From the NCBI GenBank assembly GCA_051954235.1, contig JBQCHY010000012.1:1-64000 (forward strand): 64,000 nt of DNA, given 5' to 3'. The DNA is from 62-47 sp051954235 (GTDB lineage: Bacteria; Pseudomonadota; Alphaproteobacteria; Rhizobiales; Xanthobacteraceae). Numbering within the stretch: position 1 is the stretch's first letter; each line of letters begins with the position of its first letter. The translations under genes were made by a program, and so were the position numbers. Below are positions 36,492-45,016 of this stretch, in pieces. Below the pieces are notes generated by a model. It was not told the origin of the DNA. It did no database searches and was given only the letters and a program-made list of their open reading frames with translations.

Positions 36492-37619
36492 TTACTTCCC
36501 GCCCCACGCCTTCACGATATCGCCGAGGCTCGCGGTCACCGGCTCGCGCACGTTTGAGGGCGTGCGGGAGAAGCGCGGTGCGGGGGCGGGCTGCGGGATG
36601 CCGTGGCGGGTGATGAACACCTCGCGCGCCTTCATGTGCGGATGCTGCGTCGCTTCGCTCATGGTGAGGATCGGCGCGAAGCAGACGTCGGAGCCCTCCA
36701 TGATCTTGCACCATTCGTCGCGGGTCTTGCTCTTGAACACCGCCGCGAGTTTTTCTTTCAGCGCCGGCCAGCCCTTGGCGTCCATCTGCGCGTCGTAGGC
36801 GGCGTCATCGAGGCCCGCGAGCTTGCGCAGCAGCGCGTAGAACTGCGGCTCGATCGAACCGATCGAGACGAACTCGCCGTCCTTGCATTCGTAGACGCCG
36901 TAGAAATGCGCGCCGCCGTCCAGCATGTTGCTGTCGCGCTTCTCCTGCCAGCGGCCGATGGCGGTGAAGTCGAAGAACATCGACATCAGCGACGCCGCGC
37001 CGTCGCACATCGCGGTGTCGACCACCTGGCCCTTGCCGGATTTGCCGGCTTCCACCAGCGCCGCCAGTACGCCGACCACGAGATAGAGCGCGCCGCCGCC
37101 GAAATCGCCGACGAGGTTGAGCGGCGGCACCGGCTTGTCCTTGCTGCCGATCGCGGCCAACGCACCGGTGATCGAGATGTAGTTGATGTCGTGGCCGGCG
37201 GCACTGGCCAGCGGACCGGTCTGGCCCCAGCCGGTCATGCGGCCGTAGACCAGGCGCGGATTGCGCGCCAGCACCACGTCGGGGCCGAGCCCGAGCCGCT
37301 CCATCACGCCGGGCCGAAAGCCTTCGATCAACGCGTCGGCGTTGCTGAGCAGATCGAGCGCCTGCGCGATCGACGCCTTGTCCTTGAGGTCGAGCTCGAC
37401 CACCTTGCGGCCACGGCCCGACACCGACTTCATGTTCTTGTTGGCGCCGACGCGGTCGAGCGTGATGACCTCGGCGCCCATGTCGGCGAGCATCATGCAG
37501 GCGAACGGGCCGGGGCCGATGCCGGCGAACTCGACGATGCGCACGCCCTTCAGCGGGCCGGTGCCCGGTTGCGATGCGGCGCTGGTCTGCGGATCACGCG
37601 TTGTCACGGTATCGGTCAC
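36492..37619 (-). CDS. Class III CoA-transferase/alpha-methylacyl-CoA racemase
   Basis: 375 residues from a GTG at 37619, chosen because AGGGAG lies five bases upstream. CaiB/BaiF superfamily: GVRIVEFAGIGPGPFACMML at the start, VYGRMTGWGQTGP and GHDINYISITGALAAIG in the middle. The GHDINY motif matches the catalytic His of alpha-methylacyl-CoA racemase, so a racemase that inverts 2-methylacyl-CoA is more likely than a formyl- or carnitine-type transferase. Convergent with hppD and divergent from the 3-oxoacid CoA-transferase genes. Confidence 0.85.
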   Translation of the reverse strand: MTDTVTTRDPQTSAASQPGTGPLKGVRIVEFAGIGPGPFACMMLADMGAEVITLDRVGANKNMKSVSGRGRKVVELDLKDKASIAQALDLLSNADALIEGFRPGVMERLGLGPDVVLARNPRLVYGRMTGWGQTGPLASAAGHDINYISITGALAAIGSKDKPVPPLNLVGDFGGGALYLVVGVLAALVEAGKSGKGQVVDTAMCDGAASLMSMFFDFTAIGRWQEKRDSNMLDGGAHFYGVYECKDGEFVSIGSIEPQFYALLRKLAGLDDAAYDAQMDAKGWPALKEKLAAVFKSKTRDEWCKIMEGSDVCFAPILTMSEATQHPHMKAREVFITRHGIPQPAPAPRFSRTPSNVREPVTASLGDIVKAWGGK

Positions 37620-37943
37620 GTTTACTCCCTGAGATCGATGGCGGACGCGCCTCGCGCGTCCCGCTCGGATTGATTGTCGGCCCTGACGGTCCGTCGCACA
37701 AGCCGGTTCTGGCGGCAACGCGATGCGCTCTCAAGTCGCGGAACCGCATACGGGGATTGCGAAGACGCGCATTCAATTCCTTGTCGCGAAAATCGGCGGC
37801 GAAAATCCTCGCGAGTCGTGTTTCGCAGCCGCGAAGCGATGCGATGCGCGCACCCCACGGGTGCAGTCATCATGTTTGCTCCCTGCGACAATTCTGCATA
37901 GTGTCCCCTGCATCATGGATGGCGTTCGAGGCTGGAGTTCGAG
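37620..37943. other. Divergent intergenic region
   Basis: 324 bases between the racemase and scoA genes. It should hold both promoters. The short open frames across it lack codon bias and ribosome sites; I see no operator I can support. Confidence 0.5.
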
Positions 37944-38615
37944 GTGATCGACAAGCGCGTGAAGACGGTGGAGGACGCCGTCGCCGGCGTCCGCGACGGG
38001 GCAACGGTATTGGTGGCAGGGTTCGGCATCGTCGGCGTCGCCGATCATCTGCTGGAGGCGCTGCACGATCAGGGCGCGAAGGAACTCACCATCGTCGCCA
38101 ACAATTCCGGCAACGGCGATTACGGATTGGCGCGGCTGATCAATTCCGGCCGCGTCCGCAAGGTGATCTGTTCCTATCCGCGCTCCGGCGATTACAGCGC
38201 GTTCCTCAAGGCCTACAAGGCCAAGAGCCTCGAGCTCGAACTGGTGCCGCAGGGCACCATCAGCGAGCGGATGCGCTGCGCCGCCGCCGGCCTCGGCGGT
38301 TTCTTCTCGCCGGTGTCGGCGCACACCAAGCTGGCGGAGGGCAAGGAGACGCGCGAGATCGACGGCCGCCTGCATGTGTTCGAGAAGCCGTTGCGCGGCG
38401 ACGTCGCGCTGTTGAAAGCCAACAAGGCCGACCGCTGGGGCAACCTGACTTATTTGAAGTCGGCGCGGAATTTCAATCCGGTGATGGCGATGGCTGCCGA
38501 ACTCTCCATCGTCGAGGTCGATGAGATCGTCGAACTCGGCAGTCTCGATCCGGAAGCGGTGGCGACGCCGGGGGTGTTCGTCGATCGCATCGTCGCCGTG
38601 GGAGCAAACGCATGA
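37944..38615 (+). CDS. scoA: 3-Oxoacid CoA-transferase, subunit A
   Basis: 223 residues from a GTG (GGAG seven bases upstream). Subunit A pattern: GATVLVAGFGIVGVADHLLEAL, TIVANNSGNGDYGLARLI, VPQGTISERMRCAAAG. Works with subunit B to move CoA from succinyl-CoA to acetoacetate (or 3-oxoadipate). Given hmgA/fahA nearby, acetoacetate is the probable substrate. The stop overlaps the next start by four bases. Confidence 0.9.
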   Translation: MIDKRVKTVEDAVAGVRDGATVLVAGFGIVGVADHLLEALHDQGAKELTIVANNSGNGDYGLARLINSGRVRKVICSYPRSGDYSAFLKAYKAKSLELELVPQGTISERMRCAAAGLGGFFSPVSAHTKLAEGKETREIDGRLHVFEKPLRGDVALLKANKADRWGNLTYLKSARNFNPVMAMAAELSIVEVDEIVELGSLDPEAVATPGVFVDRIVAVGANA

Positions 38616-39307
38616 CCGCATCAGCTTACACCCGCCTTTCGCGCGACCAGATGGCGTGGCGCGCCGCACAGGATCTGCCGGACGGCTGCTTCGTCAATCT
38701 CGGCATCGGCATCCCGACGCTTGCGGCGAGCTACGTGCCGGGCGATCGCGAGGTGATCTTCCACAGCGAGAACGGCGTGATTGGTCTCGGCCCGAAGCCG
38801 AAGCCCGGCGAGGAAGATCCCAATATCACCGATGCGGGGAAGAATCTCTCCACGCTGATCACCGGCGGTTGCTACGTGCATCACGCCGACGCGTTCCTGA
38901 TGATCCGCGGCGGCCATCTCGATGTCAGCCTGCTCGGCGCGTTCGAAGTGTCGGAAATCGGTGACCTCGCCAACTGGACCACCGAAGATCCGGCGTTCCC
39001 GCCCGGCGTCGGCGGCGCGATGGACCTCGCGGTCGGCGCGCGCGAAATCCGCGTGCTGATGGCGCACACCCACAAGAGCGGCTCGCCGCGCATCCTGAAA
39101 CGCTGCTCGCTTCCGCTCACCGCGCCCGGCGTGGTCAAGCGCATCTACACCGATCTGGCTGTGATCGACGTGACGCCGAAGGGCCTCGTGGTGCTGGAAA
39201 TGATTCCCGGCATGACGCTGGAGCTTCTGCAAACAATGACGGAGCCGAAGCTGCACCTCGCCGATAGCTGGCAGGCGCTCGCCCCGCCGCAGGCGAAGGC
39301 GGCGTAA
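38612..39307 (+). CDS. scoB: 3-Oxoacid CoA-transferase, subunit B
   Basis: 231 residues. Subunit B signature GCFVNLGIGIPTL and the catalytic glutamate in FHSENGVIGLGP. Later RGGHLDVSLLGAFEVSEIGDLANW and PLTAPGVVKRIYTDLAVIDV are typical. Coupled to subunit A by ATGA overlap. Distinguishing succinyl-CoA:acetoacetate from 3-oxoadipate specificity is not possible from sequence alone. Confidence 0.91.
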   Translation: MTASAYTRLSRDQMAWRAAQDLPDGCFVNLGIGIPTLAASYVPGDREVIFHSENGVIGLGPKPKPGEEDPNITDAGKNLSTLITGGCYVHHADAFLMIRGGHLDVSLLGAFEVSEIGDLANWTTEDPAFPPGVGGAMDLAVGAREIRVLMAHTHKSGSPRILKRCSLPLTAPGVVKRIYTDLAVIDVTPKGLVVLEMIPGMTLELLQTMTEPKLHLADSWQALAPPQAKAA

Positions 39308-39330
39308 GGTCCTTTCGAGATAACAGCCTC

Positions 39331-39419
39331 CGTCATGCCCGGGCTTGTCCCGGGCATCCACGTCTTTCTTGCTGCGTTGGTTTAAGACGTGGATGGCCAG
39401 GACAAGCCCGGCCATGACG
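39331..39419. repeat. Palindromic repeat, family CGTCATGCCCGG...CCGGCCATGACG
   Basis: Copy directly after scoB, probably forming the 3' end of that transcript. Confidence 0.85.
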
Positions 39420-39475
39420 ACGTCTATAGGATTTCGCTCGAAAGCTCTTTTGCACAGACGTGCAACACGAACATC

Positions 39476-39609
39476 GTCGTCCCCGCGCAGGCGGGGACCC
39501 GTACGCCGCAGCCGCGATGATATGGGGACCGCCTGTTGCGTTTCTCGTGGTATGTCTGCGATCCCAACGATCACAGGGGTTATGGGTCCCCGCCTGCGCG
39601 GGGGACGAC
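39476..39609. repeat. Palindromic repeat with GTCGTCCCCGCGCAGGCGGG ends
   Basis: GTCGTCCCCGCGCAGGCGGG at one end is matched by CCCGCCTGCGCGGGGGACGAC at the other, around a ~90-base middle. A separate family from the other palindromes. With 39331-39419 it fills the gap between scoB and ccoS. Confidence 0.75.
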
Positions 39610-39655
39610 ATTGTGATTGCGGCAGCGTCGCGCGCGCCACAAACGTCATTCGTGT

Positions 39656-39832
39656 TTATGATTTTCCCGTCCGATGCTTTTGCGGCAGCGGCTTGTCGTC
39701 ATCGAGCAGGATGCGTTCGGCGGCGCCGTCGAGGTCGTCGTACTGGCCGCTGCGCATCGCCCACATGAAAGCGGCGAGGCCCGCGAGCCCGAGGCCGAGC
39801 GCGATCGGCACCAGATAAAGAAAATCGGTCAT
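39656..39832 (-). CDS. ccoS: Cytochrome cbb3 oxidase assembly protein CcoS
   Basis: 58 residues, found by translating the minus strand. It has one N-terminal transmembrane helix (FLYLVPIALGLGLAGLAAFM) and then the CcoS-typical WAMRSGQYDDLDGAAERIL. Needed for haem/copper loading of CcoN. Start overlaps the ccoI stop by four bases. The last gene of the cco operon. Confidence 0.9.
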   Translation of the reverse strand: MTDFLYLVPIALGLGLAGLAAFMWAMRSGQYDDLDGAAERILLDDDKPLPQKHRTGKS

Positions 39833-42099
39833 GCGCCTCTCCCTGTCACAGGTTGCGCAACGAAGGGTGGTGTTGATGTGCGCTCTGAGCGGCGGTTGCG
39901 TTTGACGCCGCGCAACCGCAACGCGTTGGCAATCACGATCACTGACGACGACGACATCGCGACCGCGGCGATCAGCGGCGTCACGTAACCGAGAACCGCG
40001 ATCGGCACCGCGATCACGTTATATCCAATCGCCAGCGCGAGGTTTTGTTGCACCAGCCGCGCGGCATTTCGCGCGATGCCGATGGCTTCCGGAACCGCGC
40101 GCAGGCTTTCATGCAGGAACACCAGATCGGCGGCGTTGCGGCCGACGTCGGCGGCGGAGGCGGGCGCCATCGACGCATGCGCCGCGGCGAGCGCCGGTGC
40201 ATCGTTGAGGCCGTCGCCGACCATCAGCACGCGATGGCCGCTCGATTCGATGGCGGCTACACGCGCCACCTTGCCGGCAGGGGTGACTTCGGACAGATGC
40301 TGCGCGCCGAGATCGCCGGCGATCCTGCGCACCGCTTCGTCTCGGTCGCCGGACAGCACCTCGACGGCGAAACCCTGTTCGGTCAGTTCGGAAATTGTCG
40401 CGCGCGCACCGTCGCGCAGCCGATCTTCGAATGCGAAAGAGGCCAGCCGCGTACCGTCCCGCGCTAGTACGACATTCGTGTTGTCGATAGTGTCGTTGTC
40501 GGGCTGCGACAGCGCCCAGCTCGCGCGGCCGAGACGATAGACATGCGCGCCGATCGTCGCTTCCAGTCCCGCGCCGGGGATTTCCGCCACCGCGCCGGCG
40601 TCGAGCGGCGATGCGATGGCCGCGCCCGCCGCCGCCAACGCACGGGAATAGGGATGGCGTGAATGCGTCGCCATTGCTGCTGCGATGCCGAGCGCGTCGG
40701 TGTCGATCGATTCCGGATGCAGCAGGCGCGGCTGGCCGAGCGTCAGCGTGCCGGTCTTGTCGAACACCACGGTGTTGATCTCGGCGAGCCGTTCCAGCGC
40801 GCCGCCGTCCTTCAGCAACATGCCGCGTTCGAAGAGCCGCCGCGCCGCCATCACCTGCACCATCGGCACCGCGAGGCCGAGCGCGCAGGGACAGGTGATG
40901 ATCAGCACTGCAATCGCAATGGTCACCGCGCGATGCAGGTCGCCGGTGGCGATCAGCCAGCCGATCATGGTGAGCAACGCGGCGGCGTGCACCACTGGCG
41001 CGTAGAGCCGCGAGGCGCGGTCGGCGATGCGGCGATAGGCGGAGCGACCGGCTTCCGCCGTCTCCATCAGCCGCATCATCTCGGCGAGGAAGGAATCGCG
41101 CGCGACGGCGGTGGCGACCAGCGTGAGCGGGCCGGTGAGATTGAGCGTGCCGGCCTGCAATGTCGCGCCGGTCGTCACCGGCACCGGCGCGCTTTCGCCG
41201 GTGAGCACCGAACGGTCGATATCGGATTGTCCGCTGGTGACGCGGCCGTCCACCGGCACGCGCTCGCCCGCCGCCAGCATAATCGTCATGCCGACCTGAA
41301 TATCGCCCACCGGCAGATAGACGTTGCCGCCGTCGGGCTGCGCCACCAGCGCCCCTCGCGCCGCCAGTTGCGCGAGGCCTTTTACGGCGGTGCGCGCGCG
41401 TTCGCGCATCAGGTGATCGAGCGTGCGGCCGATCAAGAGGAAGAACAGCAGCGTGACCGATGCATCGAAGTAGGCGTGCGCGCCGTGATGAAATGTTTCG
41501 TACAGGCTGAGCCCGAACGCCATCGTCACGCCGATCGAGATCGGCACGTCCATGTTGGTGCGGCCATGCTTGAGCGCGCCCCACGCCGAGCGGAAGAACA
41601 CGCGGCCGGAGTACGCCAGCGCCGGCAGCGCGATCAGCGCCGAGATCGCGTGGAACAGATCGCGCGTGCCGGCATCGGCGCCCGCCCATACCGACACCGA
41701 CAGCAGCATGATGTTGCTGGCGGCGAAGCCGGCGACCGCGAGCGCGCGCAGCAGTTCGCTGAGCGTATTGTCCTTGCGCTCCGCGCCGGGATCGAACAGA
41801 TGCGCGTCGTAGCCGATGCCGCGCAGCGTCTCGACGAACGGCGGCGGCGTGGCGCTGTCGTGCCAACGGATGGTGGCGCGTTTGCTGGAGAGGTTCACAC
41901 GCGCTCCCTCGACGCCGGGCAAGGCATTCAGCGCGCGCTCGACCGCCTGAATGCAGCCGCCGCAATGCATCGCCGGCACCGAGAGATCGGTCTGGCGGAT
42001 GCCGCTGCCGACGTCGCGGCTCGCCAGCCGCACTTCTTCGGCGCGGCCCGCGGCGATGTCGCCGCTGGTCAGTTCAACGCCGGGTGCGCAACAACTCAT
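39829..42099 (-). CDS. ccoI: Copper-transporting P1B-type ATPase CcoI/FixI
   Basis: 756 residues from the ATG at 42099, with GGAG six bases upstream; the frame continues to 42855 but only as a shadow of the DUF2189 gene. N-terminal heavy-metal-binding CGGC (46-49), transmembrane CPC in IITCPCALGLAVP, phosphorylation site DKTGT, and GDGLNDAPA. It exports copper to the periplasm for the cbb3 active site. Between the DUF2189 gene and ccoS. Confidence 0.93.
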   Translation of the reverse strand: MSCCAPGVELTSGDIAAGRAEEVRLASRDVGSGIRQTDLSVPAMHCGGCIQAVERALNALPGVEGARVNLSSKRATIRWHDSATPPPFVETLRGIGYDAHLFDPGAERKDNTLSELLRALAVAGFAASNIMLLSVSVWAGADAGTRDLFHAISALIALPALAYSGRVFFRSAWGALKHGRTNMDVPISIGVTMAFGLSLYETFHHGAHAYFDASVTLLFFLLIGRTLDHLMRERARTAVKGLAQLAARGALVAQPDGGNVYLPVGDIQVGMTIMLAAGERVPVDGRVTSGQSDIDRSVLTGESAPVPVTTGATLQAGTLNLTGPLTLVATAVARDSFLAEMMRLMETAEAGRSAYRRIADRASRLYAPVVHAAALLTMIGWLIATGDLHRAVTIAIAVLIITCPCALGLAVPMVQVMAARRLFERGMLLKDGGALERLAEINTVVFDKTGTLTLGQPRLLHPESIDTDALGIAAAMATHSRHPYSRALAAAGAAIASPLDAGAVAEIPGAGLEATIGAHVYRLGRASWALSQPDNDTIDNTNVVLARDGTRLASFAFEDRLRDGARATISELTEQGFAVEVLSGDRDEAVRRIAGDLGAQHLSEVTPAGKVARVAAIESSGHRVLMVGDGLNDAPALAAAHASMAPASAADVGRNAADLVFLHESLRAVPEAIGIARNAARLVQQNLALAIGYNVIAVPIAVLGYVTPLIAAVAMSSSSVIVIANALRLRGVKRNRRSERTSTPPFVAQPVTGRGA

Positions 42100-42152
42100 C
42101 GTACGCTCCACACGCGCCGGCCGCTGCCGTTTGGCGAACGGCCGTTGCGCGA

Positions 42153-42962
42153 TCAGTCCTTCACGGCACGATAAGCGTGCCAGGTGCCGTGGCCGAGCAC
42201 GGGAAACACCACGATCAATCCAAGCAGGCCGGTGGCGATGCTCAACAGAATCAGTGCCAGCATGATCGCGGCCCAGGTCAGCATCGCGCCCATGTTGTGC
42301 CAGACCAGCGCCATGCTTGAGCCCATCGCGGTCAGCGAATCGACGCGCTGGTCGAGCTGCATCGGGATCGAGAAGGCGCTGATGCCGAACGAGAACGCCG
42401 CGAACAGCGCGCCCACCGCGCTGCCGACGATCAGCATCGCCCAGCCGGTCGGCGTGCCGAACAGCATTTGAGCGATATGGTCGAGGCCGGGGAAAGGCAC
42501 CAGCCCGAAGAACAGCGCGTAGACGATCACGGCGGCGCGCATCCACACCAGCATCAACAGGCACAGCAGCACGCCGGTGAAGACGATCTGCGCACCGGCT
42601 GCGGGGCGCACGAAGATCATGTTGAACAGGCTCACCGGTTTGCCCTCGGCGATCTGCCGGCTCTTGGCGTAGGGGCCGACCGCGAGGATCGGGCCGACCA
42701 CCATGAAGCCGGCCAGCGCCGGGAACAGGATGTAATCCAGTTCGAACTTGAACAGGCCGTAGACGATCGCCGCCGACAGCAGGAACACCAGCAGGCCGTA
42801 GACGATACTCGGCCCCGGATTGGTGCGGAAGTCGCGCCAGCCCAGCGCCAGCCATTTGAAGGCATCGGCCGAGGTCAGCCCGCGCTTCCAGCGCTGATCG
42901 ATCGGCAGCGGCGAGACGACCGGCGGGATGATGGTCTGTGAGGGTTCGGTGTGCTCGATCAC
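42153..42962 (-). CDS. DUF2189 polytopic membrane protein
   Basis: 269 residues from a GTG (GAGGA six bases upstream), with about six hydrophobic helices after an acidic/polar start. DADAFKWLALGWRDF-like opening (ADAFKWLALGWRDFRTNP) and GPILAVGPYAKSRQIAEG are what I associate with DUF2189, a family of unknown function. It sits between ccoP and ccoI, in the slot where ccoG and ccoH are usually found, so a role in oxidase assembly or copper supply is possible. Confidence 0.8.
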   Translation of the reverse strand: MIEHTEPSQTIIPPVVSPLPIDQRWKRGLTSADAFKWLALGWRDFRTNPGPSIVYGLLVFLLSAAIVYGLFKFELDYILFPALAGFMVVGPILAVGPYAKSRQIAEGKPVSLFNMIFVRPAAGAQIVFTGVLLCLLMLVWMRAAVIVYALFFGLVPFPGLDHIAQMLFGTPTGWAMLIVGSAVGALFAAFSFGISAFSIPMQLDQRVDSLTAMGSSMALVWHNMGAMLTWAAIMLALILLSIATGLLGLIVVFPVLGHGTWHAYRAVKD

Positions 42963-42993
42963 GTCAGGTCCTCATCGGTGCGAGAGGTCAAAA

Positions 42994-43203
42994 TTATCGG
43001 GGCGTGCACGACGATGTCGCCGCGCTGAAAGTGCCGGCCGCGCCGTTCGCGCCGGTGCGCACATGCGCGACGCAATCCGGCTGCGAGGTGACGGCGACGT
43101 AAACCAGATGCCAGTTGGCGCCGATCACCAGCGCCAATCCGGCTCCGACCAGCAGCCAGATCCAGCGGCGATCGCGTCGCATGGTGGTGGCCTCTGCGCT
43201 CAT
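42994..43203 (-). CDS. Small single-helix protein after ccoP, FixH-like position
   Basis: 69 residues. Basic N-terminus, one transmembrane helix (WIWLLVGAGLALVIGANWHLV), then a short periplasmic tail with two cysteines (PDCVAH; SSCTPR). Start ATG overlaps the ccoP stop (ATGA). The helix with a conserved Asn recalls the anchor of FixH/CcoH, but the protein lacks the rest of that family. It may be a minimal replacement or an unrelated small subunit. Confidence 0.65.
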   Translation of the reverse strand: MSAEATTMRRDRRWIWLLVGAGLALVIGANWHLVYVAVTSQPDCVAHVRTGANGAAGTFSAATSSCTPR

Positions 43204-44090
43204 TTGTCAGGCTTCCGCAGGTCGACGAGATAAAGCGCGAGGATCTTGCGGTCGAGCGCCGAGAGACGATTCTCCCAGGTCGGCATGTGGCCTTGCCGGC
43301 CGCCCCACAGCGTCTCCGCGATGGAGGCCTGATCGCCGCCGTAGATCCAGAACGGATCGGTCAGGTTCGGCGCGCCCATCTCGATGTTGCCCTTGGCGTC
43401 CTCGCCGTGACACGAGGCGCAGTTCGCCGCGAACACCGCCTTGCCGGCCGCGACCTTGGCGGGATCGATGTCCTTCTTGGTATCTTGGGCATTCGGCGGC
43501 GACAGGCTGCGCACGAAGGCGATCGCCTTGTCGATGTCGGAGCGCGGCAGCATGCCGTCCTTGCCGAACGCCGGCATCTGCGAGGTGCGGGTTTCCGGAT
43601 GCGCCGAGTTGATGCCGACGCGGATAGTGTCGAAGATCGCTTCCGGCGTACCGCCCCACAGCCACGAATGGGTGGTGAGATTGGGGAAGCCCTTGCCACC
43701 TTGTGCATTGCGGCCATGGCACGCGGCGCAATTGTCGCCGAACAGCGCGCGGCCGGTTTCGCGCACCGGCTCCATCAGCGCCGCGTCCTTCTGGATGTCG
43801 GCGAAGCTCTCCTTCTCGATGCGCGCGGACCAAACCTCACGCTCGAGCGCCGCCTGCTTGACCGACTGCGTCACGTCATGGCGCACGTCGTCGCCCAGCA
43901 GGCCCTTGGTGTAGGTGCGGCCGATCGGCCAGGTCGGCATCAGGATCCAGTAACCGATGGCGAAGATCACCGAGCAGGCGAGCCAGAGCCAGATCACTTT
44001 CGGCACCGGCGTGTTGAGTTCGGTGATGCCGTTCCATTCGTGCCCGGTCGTCATGTGCCCGGTGTGCGGGTCGCGTTCAAAGTGCCCCAT
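43200..44090 (-). CDS. ccoP: Cytochrome cbb3 oxidase dihaem subunit CcoP
   Basis: 296 residues. One N-terminal transmembrane helix (about 31-52), then two cytochrome c domains with haem sites CAACH (121-125) and CASCH (224-228). N-terminal TGHEWNGITELNTPVPKVIW is the FixP signature. Delivers electrons from soluble cytochrome c to CcoO/CcoN. Starts nine bases after ccoQ. Confidence 0.95.
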   Translation of the reverse strand: MGHFERDPHTGHMTTGHEWNGITELNTPVPKVIWLWLACSVIFAIGYWILMPTWPIGRTYTKGLLGDDVRHDVTQSVKQAALEREVWSARIEKESFADIQKDAALMEPVRETGRALFGDNCAACHGRNAQGGKGFPNLTTHSWLWGGTPEAIFDTIRVGINSAHPETRTSQMPAFGKDGMLPRSDIDKAIAFVRSLSPPNAQDTKKDIDPAKVAAGKAVFAANCASCHGEDAKGNIEMGAPNLTDPFWIYGGDQASIAETLWGGRQGHMPTWENRLSALDRKILALYLVDLRKPDK

Positions 44091-44099
44091 GGTCAGCCC

Positions 44100-44276
44100 T
44101 CATCCCCGGTATGGCTTGTCGTCGTCGTCGTGCAGGATCGCCTGCGCAGCGGCGTTGAACGGCTTCTGGTTGGCGGGCCAGTACGCATAGATCACGACGA
44201 TCAGCGACAATCCCATCAGATAGAACAGGCCGAACGATTTGGAGAACCAGACGAGCAGGTCGTGCGTAATGGTCAT
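44100..44276 (-). CDS. ccoQ: Cytochrome cbb3 oxidase small subunit CcoQ
   Basis: 58 residues found by direct translation. One helix (WFSKSFGLFYLMGLSLIVVI) followed by YAYWPANQKPFNAAA and an acidic run, as in FixQ. Stabilises the CcoP-core complex. Start overlaps the ccoO stop (ATGA). Confidence 0.92.
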   Translation of the reverse strand: MTITHDLLVWFSKSFGLFYLMGLSLIVVIYAYWPANQKPFNAAAQAILHDDDDKPYRG

Positions 44277-45010
44277 GGCTTTTTCTCCGCGGTCGCGACC
44301 GGCTTGTGTGCGGCGTCGGTGAGCCGGCCGAGGATTTGCAGGTAGGCCACCAGCGCGTCCATCTCGGTCAGGTCGGTGGGCTTGCCGTCGAAGGCGCGCA
44401 CCGTGGTCGCCTTGCCGTAACGCTTGGTGACGCCGTCGGCGGCAGGCGAATCCGGCGCGGCCTGCGCGTAGGCGTCGGCGGCGGCGTTGGCGATCATGTC
44501 GTCGGTGTAGGGCACGCCGACGTCGCGCTGCGCCTTGAGGTGTTTGCTGAGATCGTCGGTGCGCAGTTCGGTGCGTTGCAGGAACGCATAGGACGGCATC
44601 ACCGATTCCGGCACCACGTCGCGCGGATTGATCATGTGCGCGACGTGCCAGTCGTCGGAATACTTTTCACCAAGACGGGCGAGGTCCGGTCCGGTGCGCT
44701 TGGAGCCCCACAGCATCGGATGGTCGTATTTGGATTCGACTGCGAGCGAATACGGCCCGTAGCGTTCCACTTCATCGCGCAGCGTGCGGATCATCTGCGA
44801 ATGGCAGGCATAGCAGCCTTCGCGGATGTAGATGTTGCGGCCCGCCAGTTCGAGCGGGGTATAGACCCGCATGTCGGGCGCATCCTCGACGGTCTGGTGG
44901 ATGGTGAACAGCGGCGCGATCTCGACGAGGCCGCCGATGCTCGCGACGCCGATGATGCCGAGCACTAGGCCGATGGTCTTGCGTTCCAGCCGGTAGTGAA
45001 ATCCGAACAT
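44273..45010 (-). CDS. ccoO: Cytochrome cbb3 oxidase monohaem subunit CcoO
   Basis: 245 residues. N-terminal transmembrane anchor (KTIGLVLGIIGVASIGGLVEI), haem c site CYACHSQM, and the FixO hallmark MRVYTPLELAGRNIYIREG. Between ccoN (6 bases upstream) and ccoQ. Confidence 0.96.
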   Translation of the reverse strand: MFGFHYRLERKTIGLVLGIIGVASIGGLVEIAPLFTIHQTVEDAPDMRVYTPLELAGRNIYIREGCYACHSQMIRTLRDEVERYGPYSLAVESKYDHPMLWGSKRTGPDLARLGEKYSDDWHVAHMINPRDVVPESVMPSYAFLQRTELRTDDLSKHLKAQRDVGVPYTDDMIANAAADAYAQAAPDSPAADGVTKRYGKATTVRAFDGKPTDLTEMDALVAYLQILGRLTDAAHKPVATAEKKP

Positions 45011-45016
45011 GATTGA

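Noticed and set aside
42100..42855. Upstream extension of the ccoI frame by 252 residues
   Set aside because: Lies in another frame of the DUF2189 gene and lacks membrane or metal motifs; the ATG at 42099 has a good ribosome site and gives the normal CcoI length.
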